Below, one piece after another: positions 23,530 through 32,473 of a stretch of 64,000 bases of DNA. Below the pieces are notes generated by a model that saw nothing but the letters and a program-made list of their open reading frames with translations, searched no databases and was not told the origin of the DNA. Where the stretch lies: assembly GCF_900116195.1 (NCBI RefSeq), contig NZ_FOZW01000001.1, positions 620,001 to 684,000 of the forward strand, in the 5' to 3' direction. Numbering within the stretch: the stretch's first letter is position 1; each line of letters begins with the position of its first letter. A program made the translations under genes and the position numbers. Source of the stretch: Alloyangia pacifica. GTDB lineage: Bacteria > Pseudomonadota > Alphaproteobacteria > Rhodobacterales > Rhodobacteraceae.

Positions 23530-24054
23530 TCACGCCCTGCGCTGATGCAGCGCGCGCCATTCCGCCAGCGCGGCGTTATCCTCCGGCCCGTCTGCCGCTG
23601 AATGCGCGTCTTCAGGCGCAGCCTTCGACCGCGGGCCCACTGCAAGGGCCGAGACGATCTCGCGCTGAAAATCCTGCCCCTTTGCCTGATGGCGCGCACC
23701 GAAATAGAAGCTGACCACCGCTCCGAGCAGCCACCAGAGCGGCTCCGGCACAAGCGCGAGACCCTGCATGCGCGCGGCGAACCACTCGGGGCTGGTCATC
23801 GCGCTGCCAAGCAGCCCCAGCGTGCCGAAAGCCATCGCCGGTCGCGGCAGCCGATTCAGCCCATCGATCACCCGGTCGAAAGTCGACGCCCCGCGGTGCG
23901 CGAACTCGCGCTCGAACTGCGCCAGCGCCGCGTCGCGCAGCCCTGCCTCTCGGACGGCGGCGGCCTCGGCGTTTTCGCGAAACACCTCGGCGGTGTCGCG
24001 GATCATGTTGCCGGAGCCGAAGAGCACTCCGAAAAGCCTGTCGATCATCCCCAT
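23530..24054 (-). CDS. Holin of the GTA type (three transmembrane segments)
   Basis: 174 aa. MIDRLFGVLFGSGNMIRDTAEVFRENAEAAA is the family start. Hydrophobic helices lie near residues 75-90 and 105-120 (AMAFGTLGLLGSAMTSPEWF, LWWLLGAVVSFYFGARHQAKG). This matches the small holin used for release of Rhodobacter gene transfer agents. It overlaps the endolysin gene upstream by ten bases. Together they form a two-gene lysis cassette. The C-terminal tail is hydrophilic and probably cytoplasmic. The GTA structural genes are not in the window. Confidence 0.85.
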   Translation of the reverse strand: MGMIDRLFGVLFGSGNMIRDTAEVFRENAEAAAVREAGLRDAALAQFEREFAHRGASTFDRVIDGLNRLPRPAMAFGTLGLLGSAMTSPEWFAARMQGLALVPEPLWWLLGAVVSFYFGARHQAKGQDFQREIVSALAVGPRSKAAPEDAHSAADGPEDNAALAEWRALHQRRA

Positions 24055-24665
24055 GCCGCCACCCGCGCGTTGAACTGTGCCTTGGTCAGATGGAAGCGCG
24101 GCGAGATGAAACTCTCGGCCCGGCGGATCCAGCCGCCCTTGCCCCCGGCCCGGCTGCGCGCGAACTTGCGGCTGGCGGGCCGGCGGTCGGCCAGCGCGAA
24201 ATAGTAGTTGCGCCGGGCGATGCCGTAGGCGTCGGCGATATGATCCGGGGCAGCCGCCGCCGCGCGCCCTGCGGCGGCGATGGTTTGCGGCCCGATCACC
24301 CCGTCGTCGGCAACCTGTTCGCCCATCTCGCGCAGCAGGCGCTGCAGCAGTTTCACCGCGCCGGCCCCGGCGTTCACATACATGTCGAAGACCGAGGGCT
24401 GCAGCGCCGCCGGCAAGGCATCGATCCGCGGCGCATGGAAGTAGTCGCGCAGGAAGATCTCTACCGCGTCGCTCTCGGCCAGCCGGCGCACGTCTGCCTT
24501 GTCCACATCCCCGTCGCCGTCCATGTCCCGCCCGAGACGGCGCATCGTGCCGAGGGTGACGCCGTGCTTGGTCGCACCGCCCGGATCGTCCGGGTCATCT
24601 ACGTAACCGCCCTCGCGGACGACGATCTCCTGCGCCATGCGGCGCACTCCGGCCTCCTCGCTCAT
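24045..24665 (-). CDS. Endolysin, GH108 family N-acetylmuramidase
   Basis: 206 aa. The GH108 catalytic motif is EIVVREGGYVDDPDDPGGATKHGVT with the catalytic Glu in REGGY. The C-terminal peptidoglycan-binding domain has DMYVNAGAGAVKLLQRLL and DGVIGPQTIAAA. An inserted acidic loop MDGDGDVDKADVRRL (about residues 49-63) looks like an EF-hand calcium site. It cleaves peptidoglycan once the holin opens the membrane. The start MSEEAGVRRMAQEIV was chosen over an upstream ATG that lacks similarity. Confidence 0.9.
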   Translation of the reverse strand: MSEEAGVRRMAQEIVVREGGYVDDPDDPGGATKHGVTLGTMRRLGRDMDGDGDVDKADVRRLAESDAVEIFLRDYFHAPRIDALPAALQPSVFDMYVNAGAGAVKLLQRLLREMGEQVADDGVIGPQTIAAAGRAAAAAPDHIADAYGIARRNYYFALADRRPASRKFARSRAGGKGGWIRRAESFISPRFHLTKAQFNARVAAWG

Positions 24666-24758
24666 CTGGTGTCTCCTTCGTCCTGGATGGGTTCCGCGTC
24701 GCCCCATGCTCTGCCACAAGGGGTAAACGGAGGTTCATCGCGGCGTACGGAGGCGGAA

Positions 24759-25193
24759 GTGAAAAGCGACATGACGGCGGAAGAGATCATCGGGCTGCTC
24801 GGGCTGGCCCCGCATCCGGAAGGCGGCCACTACCGACAGACCTGGATCGCCGAAAGCACCGGCGATGCCCGCGCCGCCGGGACCTGTATATATTTCCTGC
24901 TCAAGGCCGGGGAGCGCAGCCACTGGCATCGGGTGGACGCAGCGGAGATATGGCACCATTACGCGGGTGCCCCGCTGGAGCTGTCGATTGCGGCCAGCGA
25001 CGCGGGCCCACGCGAGGACCTCATCCTCGGGCCGGATCTTGCGTCAGGGGCACGGCCACAGCGCATCGTACCTCAAGGACACTGGCAGGCCGCGCGCAGC
25101 CTTGGCGATTGGACGCTGGTGGGCTGCACCGTGTCTCCGGCGTTCCGTTTCGAGGGCTTCGACCTGGCGGCACCGGACTTTGACATCCCCTGA
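24759..25193 (+). CDS. DUF985 cupin-fold protein
   Basis: 144 aa from GTG 24759, or 140 aa from ATG 24771. The GTG is preferred because GGAGG sits five bases before it. Motifs are PHPEGGHYRQTW, SHWHRVDAAEIWHHYAG and GCTVSPAFRFEGFDLA, which define the DUF985 branch of the cupin superfamily. The histidines in SHWHR and EIWHH could bind a metal. The biochemical role of the family is not established. It is divergent from the endolysin gene. Confidence 0.85.
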   Translation: MKSDMTAEEIIGLLGLAPHPEGGHYRQTWIAESTGDARAAGTCIYFLLKAGERSHWHRVDAAEIWHHYAGAPLELSIAASDAGPREDLILGPDLASGARPQRIVPQGHWQAARSLGDWTLVGCTVSPAFRFEGFDLAAPDFDIP

Positions 25194-25218
25194 AAGCGCA
25201 GGGCGCCGCGCATAGAAA

Positions 25219-25245
25219 AAGGCCGGGGCATGATGCCCCGGCCTT
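25219..25245. terminator. Terminator between convergent genes
   Basis: AAGGCCGGGGCAT (25219-25231) and ATGCCCCGGCCTT (25233-25245) form a 13-base inverted repeat with A-rich and T-rich flanks. It serves the DUF985 gene and probably the convergent PRC-barrel gene. Confidence 0.85.
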
Positions 25246-25265
25246 CGTTCTGAGACGGACAGTCC

Positions 25266-25961
25266 TTAGTTCATCGGGCTTTCGTCGATGTCTTCAAGTT
25301 CCATCAGCTGGTCCTTGGTCATGTTGGTCACGACCGAGTAGCTGCCGTCGTCGATCGGAACGAACTTGGCGCTGTCGAGCTCGAGAAGTACGTGTTTGTC
25401 ACCGATGTCGAGGAAGCCGCCGACCTCGGCCACGATGCCGCGGAACGAACCGTCGGCGTTCAGGACGATGTCCTCGATCTCACCCACGTTGTCCCAGTCA
25501 TCGGACACGGTGTCATAGGACATGCCGTCGTCCCATTCCATGGCCTCGCCATCGGCATCGACCGCGTAGACGGCGCCACCGGTGATGTCACGGGTGCGGA
25601 TCAGGCCATCGGGCGAGCCGTTGAACATGCCGTCAACCGAGGCAGCCATCTCGCCGGCTTCCTGCTTCATTTCGGTGCCGGCCTCGGCCATTGCGTCGCC
25701 GGCTTCTTCGGCTTCCTGCTTCATCTCGTCGCCGGCTTCTGCCATGGCATCACCGGCTTCCTCCATGGCCTGCTCGCCTTCGGCAACGGCCTCGTCGGTT
25801 TCCTGGGCAATCGCGTCGCCGGTGTTTTCCATTGCCTGCTCGGCGTTCTGCACGGCGGCGTCGGCGTTGTCCTTCGCAGCGTCCATGTTGCTCTCCTGAG
25901 CGTAGACGGCGGTACCGGCGGTCAGGGCGATGATGGCGGCGGTTGTGGTCAGACGTTTCAT
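25266..25961 (-). CDS. Periplasmic PRC-barrel domain protein with acidic repeat region
   Basis: 231 aa. A signal peptide (MKRLTTTAAIIALTAGTAVYAQ) is followed by a long Ala/Glu/Asp/Met helix (about 25-115) containing two copies of an EAGDAMAEAG-EMKQEA unit. A C-terminal PRC-barrel follows (RTRDITGGAVYAVDADGE, VGEIEDIVLNADGSFRGIVAEVGGFL). Such proteins are common in Rhodobacteraceae envelopes. The role is unknown and stress or membrane association is a guess. The start MKRLT is the only one giving a signal peptide. It lies 110 bases downstream of pgi behind a strong hairpin. Confidence 0.82.
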   Translation of the reverse strand: MKRLTTTAAIIALTAGTAVYAQESNMDAAKDNADAAVQNAEQAMENTGDAIAQETDEAVAEGEQAMEEAGDAMAEAGDEMKQEAEEAGDAMAEAGTEMKQEAGEMAASVDGMFNGSPDGLIRTRDITGGAVYAVDADGEAMEWDDGMSYDTVSDDWDNVGEIEDIVLNADGSFRGIVAEVGGFLDIGDKHVLLELDSAKFVPIDDGSYSVVTNMTKDQLMELEDIDESPMN

Positions 25962-26010
25962 GATGTCTCCTCCTTGGGAAGTCGTCGTCTTGTCTGCCCT
26001 CACAACACGC

Positions 26011-26039
26011 AGGGCGCGGTCGTGTTCCGACCGCGCCCT
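26011..26039 (-). terminator. Hairpin after the zwf-pgl-pgi operon
   Basis: Perfect 12-base arms AGGGCGCGGTCG (26011-26022) and CGACCGCGCCCT (26028-26039) with loop TGTTC, 33 bases after the pgi stop. There is no clear T-run on the minus strand, so termination may be partial or the stem may stabilise the 3' end. Confidence 0.6.
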
Positions 26040-26071
26040 GAAATTAATCACTTTGAAAACTTGGAACTTTT

Positions 26072-27652
26072 TTACGTATTGCGCTGCGTGAATGCGACGA
26101 GTTGGCGGGTCGAGCCGTCCTTGCCCTCGGCGCTTTCCTTGCCCGAGACGATGGGACCTAGCGCCGTCGCCAGTTCCTTGCCGAGCTCGACGCCCCACTG
26201 GTCGTAGGAGTTGATGTCGAGGATCACCCCTTCGACGAACACCCGGTGCTCGTAGAGCGCGACGATCATTCCCAGCGTGCGCGGATCGAGCAGCGGGTAG
26301 ACCAGCGTGGTCGACGGACGGTTGCCGGGGAAGACCCGGTGCTTGGCCTGCCGTTCCAGCTCAGCCCCCTCGAACTTGCCGGCCACCTTGCCGCGGGCCT
26401 CATCCAGATCGCGACCACGCATCAGCGCCTCGGACTGGGCAAAGCAATTGGCCAGCAGCAGCTCATGGTGGTGGCGCAGCTTCGGCTCGTGGCTGCGCGC
26501 GCCGACCATGAATTCGCAGGGGATCACCCGCGTGCCCTGGTGGATCAGCTGGTAGAAGGCGTGCTGGCCGTTGGTGCCGGGCTCGCCCCAGACCACCGGG
26601 CCGCTGTCAAATCCCAGCGTCTCGCCATCCATCGCCACCGACTTGCCGTTGCTTTCCATCTCCAGCTGCTGAAGATAGGCAGGCAGCCGGGCGAGACGGT
26701 TCTCGTAGGGCAGCACGGCGCGGGTCGCATGGCCCAATACCTGATTGTGCCACATCCCCACCAGCGCCAGAAGCACCGGCATATTGGCTTCGAGCGGGGC
26801 GCTGCGGAAATGAGCGTCCATCGCCTGACCGCCGGCGAGGAAGGCGCGGAAATTCTCCGCGCCCACGGCGATCATCATCGACAGACCGATCGGCCCCCAC
26901 ATGGAATAGCGCCCGCCGACCCAATCCTCGAAGCCGAAGACGCGGGAGGCCGGAATGCCCCATTCGCCCGCCTTCTCGGCATTGGAGGAAAGCGCGACGA
27001 ACTTGCCGTCCGTCGAGACACCCTTCTCTTCGAGCCAGTCCCAGGCGGTGCGCGCGTTGGTCATCGTCTCGATGGTGGTGAAAGTCTTCGAGGCGATGAT
27101 GAAGAGCGTCGTCTCGGGCGCGCATTGCGCCAGCGCATCGGCGATATCCGCGCCGTCGACGTTCGACACGAAGTGGCAGCGCGGACCGTCGTGATAGGGT
27201 GCCAGCGCAATGGTGCCCATCTTCGGCCCGAGGTCCGAACCGCCGATCCCGATGTTCACCACGTCGGTGATGCCCGATGCGCGCACCTCGGCCGCCAGCG
27301 CCTCCATGCGCGACAGCGTGTCGAGCACTTCTGGCATCACGTCGGTGCCGTCGACCTCGACCGGCGTGCCCGCGAGATTGCGCAGCGCGGTGTGCAGCAC
27401 CGCCCTGCCCTCGGTCTCGTTGATCTTCGCGCCGCCGAACATGGCCTCGCGCTTGGCCTCGACCCCGGCGCCGCGCGCTACGGCCAGCAGAGCTTCCAGC
27501 ACCTCTGCGTCGATCTGCGTCTTGGAGTAATCGAAGAGCATCCCCTCGGCCTCGACCGAGAAGGTCTGCGCGCGCGCGGCATCCTCGGCGAAGAGCGCGT
27601 CGATGCGGCGGCCCTCACGCGCGGCCGCGAGGCGTTTCAGGTCATCCCACAT
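26072..27652 (-). CDS. pgi: Glucose-6-phosphate isomerase
   Basis: 526 aa. It interconverts glucose-6-phosphate and fructose-6-phosphate. Blocks visible are [42 protein letters not shown], the catalytic-region [13 protein letters not shown] and the C-terminal [37 protein letters not shown] is the start. An upstream ATG would overlap pgl in an implausible frame. It is the last gene of zwf-pgl-pgi, 40 bases after pgl. Confidence 0.96.
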   Translation of the reverse strand: MWDDLKRLAAAREGRRIDALFAEDAARAQTFSVEAEGMLFDYSKTQIDAEVLEALLAVARGAGVEAKREAMFGGAKINETEGRAVLHTALRNLAGTPVEVDGTDVMPEVLDTLSRMEALAAEVRASGITDVVNIGIGGSDLGPKMGTIALAPYHDGPRCHFVSNVDGADIADALAQCAPETTLFIIASKTFTTIETMTNARTAWDWLEEKGVSTDGKFVALSSNAEKAGEWGIPASRVFGFEDWVGGRYSMWGPIGLSMMIAVGAENFRAFLAGGQAMDAHFRSAPLEANMPVLLALVGMWHNQVLGHATRAVLPYENRLARLPAYLQQLEMESNGKSVAMDGETLGFDSGPVVWGEPGTNGQHAFYQLIHQGTRVIPCEFMVGARSHEPKLRHHHELLLANCFAQSEALMRGRDLDEARGKVAGKFEGAELERQAKHRVFPGNRPSTTLVYPLLDPRTLGMIVALYEHRVFVEGVILDINSYDQWGVELGKELATALGPIVSGKESAEGKDGSTRQLVAFTQRNT

Positions 27653-27692
27653 TGAGCTTCTTCCCCTGTTTGATCGGTTGCGACTGATACCG

Positions 27693-28370
27693 TCACTCGG
27701 CCCAGTGTACCACCGCCTGATCGAGCACCGCATTGATCGGCGCCTCCTCGGCAGGCAGCCCCTTGGCCTTCTCCAGCGCCGCGCGTTTCTCCGCGCCGTA
27801 GATCAGCACGTGCTTGCTCAGCGCCCCGTCGAGCACCGGCGCGGTGAGGGTGATGCGCGGCTCGGGCGCACCGGGCGCGCGCATCGGCAGCAGGATCGGC
27901 GCATCGGGCGCCAGAGCCTCGGCCAGCCGGTCGGCGCCGGGAAAGATCGAGGCCGTGTGCAGGTCGGCGCCCATGCCCAGCAGGACCACGCCGAGCGGCA
28001 GCGAGGGGCGGATCGCCTCGGCCAGCTCGTCGAGCTTTTCCTCGGGGGTGCCGGCCTCTGCGTAAAGCGGCAGAAGGCGCGCCGCCGCTGCCTTGCCGGT
28101 CAGCAGGCGCTCGCGCAGCAGCCGGGTGTTGGACCGCTCGGAGGTTTCGGGCACCCAGCGCTCGTCACCGAGCAGCACGTCTACCCGGTCCCAGTCGAGC
28201 GAGGTGGCGCTGAGGCTGTCGAAGATCGGTCCGGGAGAGGTGCCGCCGGGCACTGCCAGCGACACGCGCTTGCCCTGCTGGAGCTGCGCTCGCAGCTCTC
28301 CGGCGATCATGTTGGCGAGATCGATCGCCAGCATCTCGCGGTCGGGATAGTCCCGGAACTCGTAGCTCAT
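27693..28370 (-). CDS. pgl: 6-phosphogluconolactonase
   Basis: 225 aa, DevB/Pgl family. It hydrolyses 6-phosphogluconolactone made by Zwf. Motifs are [39 protein letters not shown] and [16 protein letters not shown]. The ATG at 28370 overlaps the zwf stop (ATGA), which fixes the start. An ATG 18 bases upstream lies in zwf and is less likely. Confidence 0.95.
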   Translation of the reverse strand: MSYEFRDYPDREMLAIDLANMIAGELRAQLQQGKRVSLAVPGGTSPGPIFDSLSATSLDWDRVDVLLGDERWVPETSERSNTRLLRERLLTGKAAAARLLPLYAEAGTPEEKLDELAEAIRPSLPLGVVLLGMGADLHTASIFPGADRLAEALAPDAPILLPMRAPGAPEPRITLTAPVLDGALSKHVLIYGAEKRAALEKAKGLPAEEAPINAVLDQAVVHWAE

Positions 28371-29824
28371 GTCTTGATCCCCCGCCAACGGCGGCCGTCC
28401 TTGTTGATCAGGAAGGCGGCGTCATCCGGCCCGGTGCTGCCCGCATCGTAGGGCTTGGGGTGATCGCCGCGGCGCTCCCAACCCTCGATCAGCGGATCGG
28501 TCCAGGCCCAGGCCGCCTCGACCTCGTCGCCGCGCATGAAAAGCGTCTGGTTGCCGCGGATCACGTCCATGATCAGTCGCTCGTAGGCGTCGGGCGCATC
28601 CTCGGCGTCCGGCCCCAGCGCGTCGGCGAAGGACATGTCGAGCGGCACGTCGACGAGGCGCATGCCGCCCGGACCCGGCTCCTTGATGGTGACGCCCAGC
28701 GTCATGCCCTCGTTCGGCTGCAGTCGGATCGACAGCATGTTGCGGTGACGCCCGGCGTCCATGCCGAAGATCGAATGCGGCGCATCCTTGAACACCACGG
28801 CGATCTCGGAAGCCTGCGCCGAGAGCCTTTTACCCGTCCGCAGATAAAACGGGGTATTCGCCCATCGCCAGTTGGAGATGTAGCACTTCATCGCCACGAA
28901 GCTCTCGGTCTTCGAGGCGGGGTTCTCGACATCCTCGCGGTAGGAATTCAGCTCGCCGTCCGAGGTGTACTGGCCGCGCACGATGCTCTCGGGGTCCACC
29001 GGATCGAGCGCGCGGATCACCTTGAGCTTCTCGTCGCGCACCGCGTCGGGCTCGAAGCGCGCGGGCGGCTCCATGGCAATGAGGCACAGCAGCTGCATCA
29101 GGTGGTTCTGCACCATGTCCCGCATCGCGCCGGACTTGTCGTAGTAACTGCCGCGCCCGCCGACACCGACGGTCTCGGCCACGGTGATCTGGATATGATC
29201 GACGTATTGCGCGTTCCAAAGCGGCTCGAACAGCATGTTGCCGAAGCGCACCGCCATGAGGTTCTGCACCGTCTCCTTCCCGAGGTAGTGGTCGATCCGG
29301 TAGATCTGCGTCTCCTGGAAGTGCCGGGCCAGTTCGGCGTTCAGCGCCCGGGCCGACTCGAGGTCGTGACCGAAGGGTTTCTCGACGACGATCCGCACCT
29401 CGGGATTGGTCAGCCCATGGGTGCGCAGCTGTTCAGCCAGATCGCCAAAGAGGCTCGGCCCCACCGAGAAGTAGAAGGCGCGGACGATGTCGTCATCGTC
29501 GCGGAGCGCCTCCTTGAGCTCGCCCCAGCCGCTTTCGCCGCGGGCATCGACCGCAACATAGCCGAGCAGCGCGAGGAATTCCTCCAGCGCGGCCTCGTCG
29601 CATTTCGCCTTGCTGAATTCGTGAATCGCCTCACGAACGGTCTCGCGATACTCCTCCACGGTGATCTCCGAGCGCGCGGCACCGATGACCCGCGAGCCCG
29701 TGGGCATCTGCCCCGAGCAGTAGCGGCGGAACAGGCCGGGCAGGATCTTGCGGCGTGCGAGGTCGCCGGTGCCCCCAAAAATGACCAGGTCGAAAGGATC
29801 GACGGGAATGACGCGGGAAACCAT
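28367..29824 (-). CDS. zwf: Glucose-6-phosphate 1-dehydrogenase
   Basis: 485 aa. It oxidises glucose-6-phosphate, the entry to the Entner-Doudoroff and pentose phosphate routes. The cofactor fold FGGTGDLARRKILPGLF, the active-site RIDHYLGKETVQNLMAVRFGN and the EKPFGHDL block are intact. The ATG at 29824 gives the conserved MVSRVIPVDPFDLVIFGG start. It is the first gene of zwf-pgl-pgi. A perfect operator palindrome (29858-29871) sits 34 bases upstream of the start codon. Confidence 0.97.
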   Translation of the reverse strand: MVSRVIPVDPFDLVIFGGTGDLARRKILPGLFRRYCSGQMPTGSRVIGAARSEITVEEYRETVREAIHEFSKAKCDEAALEEFLALLGYVAVDARGESGWGELKEALRDDDDIVRAFYFSVGPSLFGDLAEQLRTHGLTNPEVRIVVEKPFGHDLESARALNAELARHFQETQIYRIDHYLGKETVQNLMAVRFGNMLFEPLWNAQYVDHIQITVAETVGVGGRGSYYDKSGAMRDMVQNHLMQLLCLIAMEPPARFEPDAVRDEKLKVIRALDPVDPESIVRGQYTSDGELNSYREDVENPASKTESFVAMKCYISNWRWANTPFYLRTGKRLSAQASEIAVVFKDAPHSIFGMDAGRHRNMLSIRLQPNEGMTLGVTIKEPGPGGMRLVDVPLDMSFADALGPDAEDAPDAYERLIMDVIRGNQTLFMRGDEVEAAWAWTDPLIEGWERRGDHPKPYDAGSTGPDDAAFLINKDGRRWRGIKT

Positions 29825-29857
29825 CTCGGGCCTGTCTCCGATTCTTGTACGTGCAGC

Positions 29858-29871
29858 GGTTAGCGCTAACC
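29858..29871. promoter_or_regulatory. Perfect operator palindrome GGTTAGCGCTAACC upstream of zwf
   Basis: A 14-base perfect palindrome. A candidate minus-strand promoter is TTAGAC (29907-29902), 16 bases, GATAGG (29885-29880), which places the palindrome just downstream of -10, in a repressor position. It is the best of the four related sites in the window and fits the LacI-family regulator CceR/PckR, known to control zwf-pgl-pgi in Rhodobacter relatives. The link to that protein is inferred. Confidence 0.75.
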
Positions 29872-30074
29872 GTGCTCTGCCTATCGCATTGTTGCGCCCG
29901 AGTCTAACATCCTGCGGCACCGCGGCAATGGCGCGCGTAGGATAATCCCCGCCGGTAACCATTTGCCGAAGCGCGACAGTCCGCTTGAACCGCCCGACCG
30001 CCCGTGCGACCCAAGGACAGGACAAAATCACGGCAACACGACCGCGCCCCGGCGCGGGACCATCGGGGCGGACC

Positions 30075-31010
30075 ATGGCACGACGCATTATCATCGACAC
30101 GGACCCCGGACAGGACGACGCGGTCGCCATCCTTCTGGCCCTCGCCTCGCCCGAGATCGAGCTGTTGGGGCTGACTGCCGTGGCAGGCAACGTGCCGCTC
30201 CACCTCACCTCGCGCAATGCGCGCATGGTCTGCGAGCTGGCGGGCCGCACCGATATCCCGGTCTTTGCCGGATGCGATGCACCGCTCGAGCGCAAATTGG
30301 TCACTGCCGAGCACGTGCACGGCAAGTCCGGCCTCGACGGGCCGGACCTGCCCGAGCCCACAATGGCGCTGCAGGACCGTCACGCGGTCGATTTCATCAT
30401 CGACACGCTGCGCGCCGAACCCGCGGGCACCGTCACCCTCTGCCCGCTCGGCCCGCTGACCAATATCGCCAGCGCCTTCCGGCGCGCCCCGGACATCATC
30501 GACCGGGTGCAGGAAATCGTCCTGATGGGCGGGGCCTATTTCGAGGTCGGCAACTACACCCCCGCCGCCGAGTTCAACATCTACGTCGACCCGGAGGCGG
30601 CGGCCGAGGTCTTTGCCTCGGGCATTCCGCTGGTGGTCATGCCCCTCGACGTCACCCACAAGGCACTGGTCACCGGGCCGCGCAACGAGGCGATCCGCGC
30701 CCTCGGCACGCCCGTGGGCAAGGCGGTGGCAGAGATGACCGACTTCTTCGAGCGTTTCGATCTGGAGAAATACGGCTCCGCAGGTGCCCCGCTGCACGAT
30801 CCCTGCGTCACCGCCTACCTGCTGAAGCCCGAGATCTTTTCGGGCCGTCACATCAACGTCGAGATCGAGACCGTCTCCGAGCTCACGCTCGGCATGACCG
30901 TCGCCGACTGGTGGGGGGTCTCGGGCCGAGCACCCAACGCGACCTTCATCGGCGATCTCGATTCAGACGCCTTCTTCACCCTGCTCACCGAAAGGCTGGC
31001 CAAGCTATGA
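30075..31010 (+). CDS. Inosine-uridine preferring nucleoside hydrolase
   Basis: 311 aa. The calcium-binding N-terminal motif IIIDTDPGQDDAVAI (Asp8, Asp10, Asp14, Asp15) defines the family. LTAVAGNVPLHLTSRNA, LCPLGPLTNIASAF, LMGGAYFEVGNYTPAAEFNIYVDPEAA and PLHDPCVTAYLL complete it. It splits nucleosides into base and ribose for salvage. The ATG at 30075 is used because 30 residues available upstream are unconserved. Its stop overlaps the next gene (ATGA). Confidence 0.93.
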   Translation: MARRIIIDTDPGQDDAVAILLALASPEIELLGLTAVAGNVPLHLTSRNARMVCELAGRTDIPVFAGCDAPLERKLVTAEHVHGKSGLDGPDLPEPTMALQDRHAVDFIIDTLRAEPAGTVTLCPLGPLTNIASAFRRAPDIIDRVQEIVLMGGAYFEVGNYTPAAEFNIYVDPEAAAEVFASGIPLVVMPLDVTHKALVTGPRNEAIRALGTPVGKAVAEMTDFFERFDLEKYGSAGAPLHDPCVTAYLLKPEIFSGRHINVEIETVSELTLGMTVADWWGVSGRAPNATFIGDLDSDAFFTLLTERLAKL

Positions 31011-31450
31011 AATCTCTGCATCTCGCCGGCCCCGACGACGCCGAACGCCTGCTTCCCATGGTGGCCAGTTTCCAGGCGGAACGCGGCCAGCAGCCCGATG
31101 AGGCCCTGCTCACCGCCGCGTTGAGCCCGCTGCTCGAAGGCGCGCCGCAGGGGGCCGTCTGGCTGGTCGGGCCGCGCAAGGCGCCTGTCGGCTACCTCGT
31201 CGTCAGCTTCGGCTGGTCGGTGGAAAGCGGCGGCATGACCGGCACGATCGATCAGATCTACATCCGCCCCGCCGTGCGCAGCCGTGGCATGGGCAGCGAG
31301 GCGCTGTTCCAGCTCACCCAGGCGCTGCGCCAGGGCGGCATCACCGCGCTGCAGATGGAGGTCGCGCAGGACGACGAGCACCTGCAGCGCTTCTGCCGCC
31401 GTGCCCGCCTGCAGGACCGCGGCGCCACGCTGATGCGCTGCGCCCTTTGA
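31007..31450 (+). CDS. GNAT-family N-acetyltransferase
   Basis: 147 aa. The acetyl-CoA site is in IDQIYIRPAVRSRGMGSEALFQLTQ (motif A R-x-x-G-x-G variant RSRGMG). The C-terminal half (LQMEVAQDDEHLQRFCRRARLQDRGATLM) is the usual motif B. It is translationally coupled to the nucleoside hydrolase. The substrate is unknown. A modest role in nucleoside or amine metabolism is only a guess from position. Confidence 0.83.
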   Translation: MKSLHLAGPDDAERLLPMVASFQAERGQQPDEALLTAALSPLLEGAPQGAVWLVGPRKAPVGYLVVSFGWSVESGGMTGTIDQIYIRPAVRSRGMGSEALFQLTQALRQGGITALQMEVAQDDEHLQRFCRRARLQDRGATLMRCAL

Positions 31451-31611
31451 CCGCAGTCGCGGGGGAAAGATCCCGTCAGCCCTGACGCGTTGACGCCCTT
31501 CGGCACGCACCCCTCAAAGTTTCGCGCTGCGCCCTCTTGCGGGCAAGCGGGTCCGGCGCTACCGCGACGGGGGCTTCCCCGGCGGAAGCCCTCCCTCGAA
31601 AGGTCTCCCGC

Positions 31612-32463
31612 GTGATTCTCCGCAAGCGCCCCTCCGTCCTCGGCCTCTTCCTCGTGGTGAAGGGCTCGGTCATCCAGGTGATCTGGAAGCAGCTGCTGCT
31701 GGTGGTGGCGGTCGCCTTTGGCGTTGTCTGGGCGCATGGCACGCTGCCGACGGTGGTAATCGCGCTGGATTTCGCGCCCTTCGGGCTGATTGGCATCGCG
31801 CTTTCGGTCTTTCTCAGTTTCCGCAACGGCGCCTGCTATGACCGCTGGTGGGAGGCGCGCAAGCTCTGGGGCATGATGATCCAGACGTCGCGCGACGTGC
31901 TGCGCCAGACCGCCGCGCTCGACGGCACGCCCGAGCGGCGGCAGATGCTCATGGCGCTGGTCCACTTCGGCCACCGCGCCGCGCATCAGCTTCGCGGCAG
32001 GCCGGGCCCTGAAAGCGCCGATGCGGCGCTGACCGAGGCGGAACGGCTCGTCTCGCGGCTCGAACGCGAGGACCGGCTGACCCTCACCGAAGCCATGGCC
32101 CTGCGCGAGAGCCTCGCGCGCATGGCCGGGGCGCTGCTCGGCTGCGAGCGTCTGGCGAACACGCCGGTGCCCTTTGCCTACACGCTGCTGCTGCACCGCA
32201 CGGCCTATCTCTTCTGCGTCATGCTGCCCTTCGGCTTCGTCGATGAACTGGGCTGGGTGACGCCGCTCGCCGCCGGGCTCGTCGCCTATGCCTTCTTCGG
32301 TCTCGACGCGCTGGCGGACGAGCTGGAGATGCCGTTTTCGGACAACCAGAACGCCATGCCGCTGACCAGCTACGCCACGGCGATGGAAATCGCGCTGCGC
32401 GGCGGACTCGGGGATACGGACCTGCCCGAAATGCCGAAACCGGTGAACTTCCAGCTGACCTGA
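31612..32463 (+). CDS. Bestrophin-like (UPF0187) anion channel
   Basis: 283 aa from GTG 31612 (VILRKRPSVLGLFLVVKGSVIQVIWKQLLLVV), preceded by CGAAAGG. A longer TTG-initiated form would add 25 unstructured residues. RNGACYDRWWEARKLWGMM and the C-terminal FGLDALADELEMPFSDNQNAMPLTSYATAMEIA are the family signature, equivalent to the RFP/bestrophin core. Four membrane segments are visible. Homologues are pentameric channels, variously anion- or cation-selective. Confidence 0.86.
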   Translation: MILRKRPSVLGLFLVVKGSVIQVIWKQLLLVVAVAFGVVWAHGTLPTVVIALDFAPFGLIGIALSVFLSFRNGACYDRWWEARKLWGMMIQTSRDVLRQTAALDGTPERRQMLMALVHFGHRAAHQLRGRPGPESADAALTEAERLVSRLEREDRLTLTEAMALRESLARMAGALLGCERLANTPVPFAYTLLLHRTAYLFCVMLPFGFVDELGWVTPLAAGLVAYAFFGLDALADELEMPFSDNQNAMPLTSYATAMEIALRGGLGDTDLPEMPKPVNFQLT

Positions 32464-32473
32464 GCCTCGCGGC

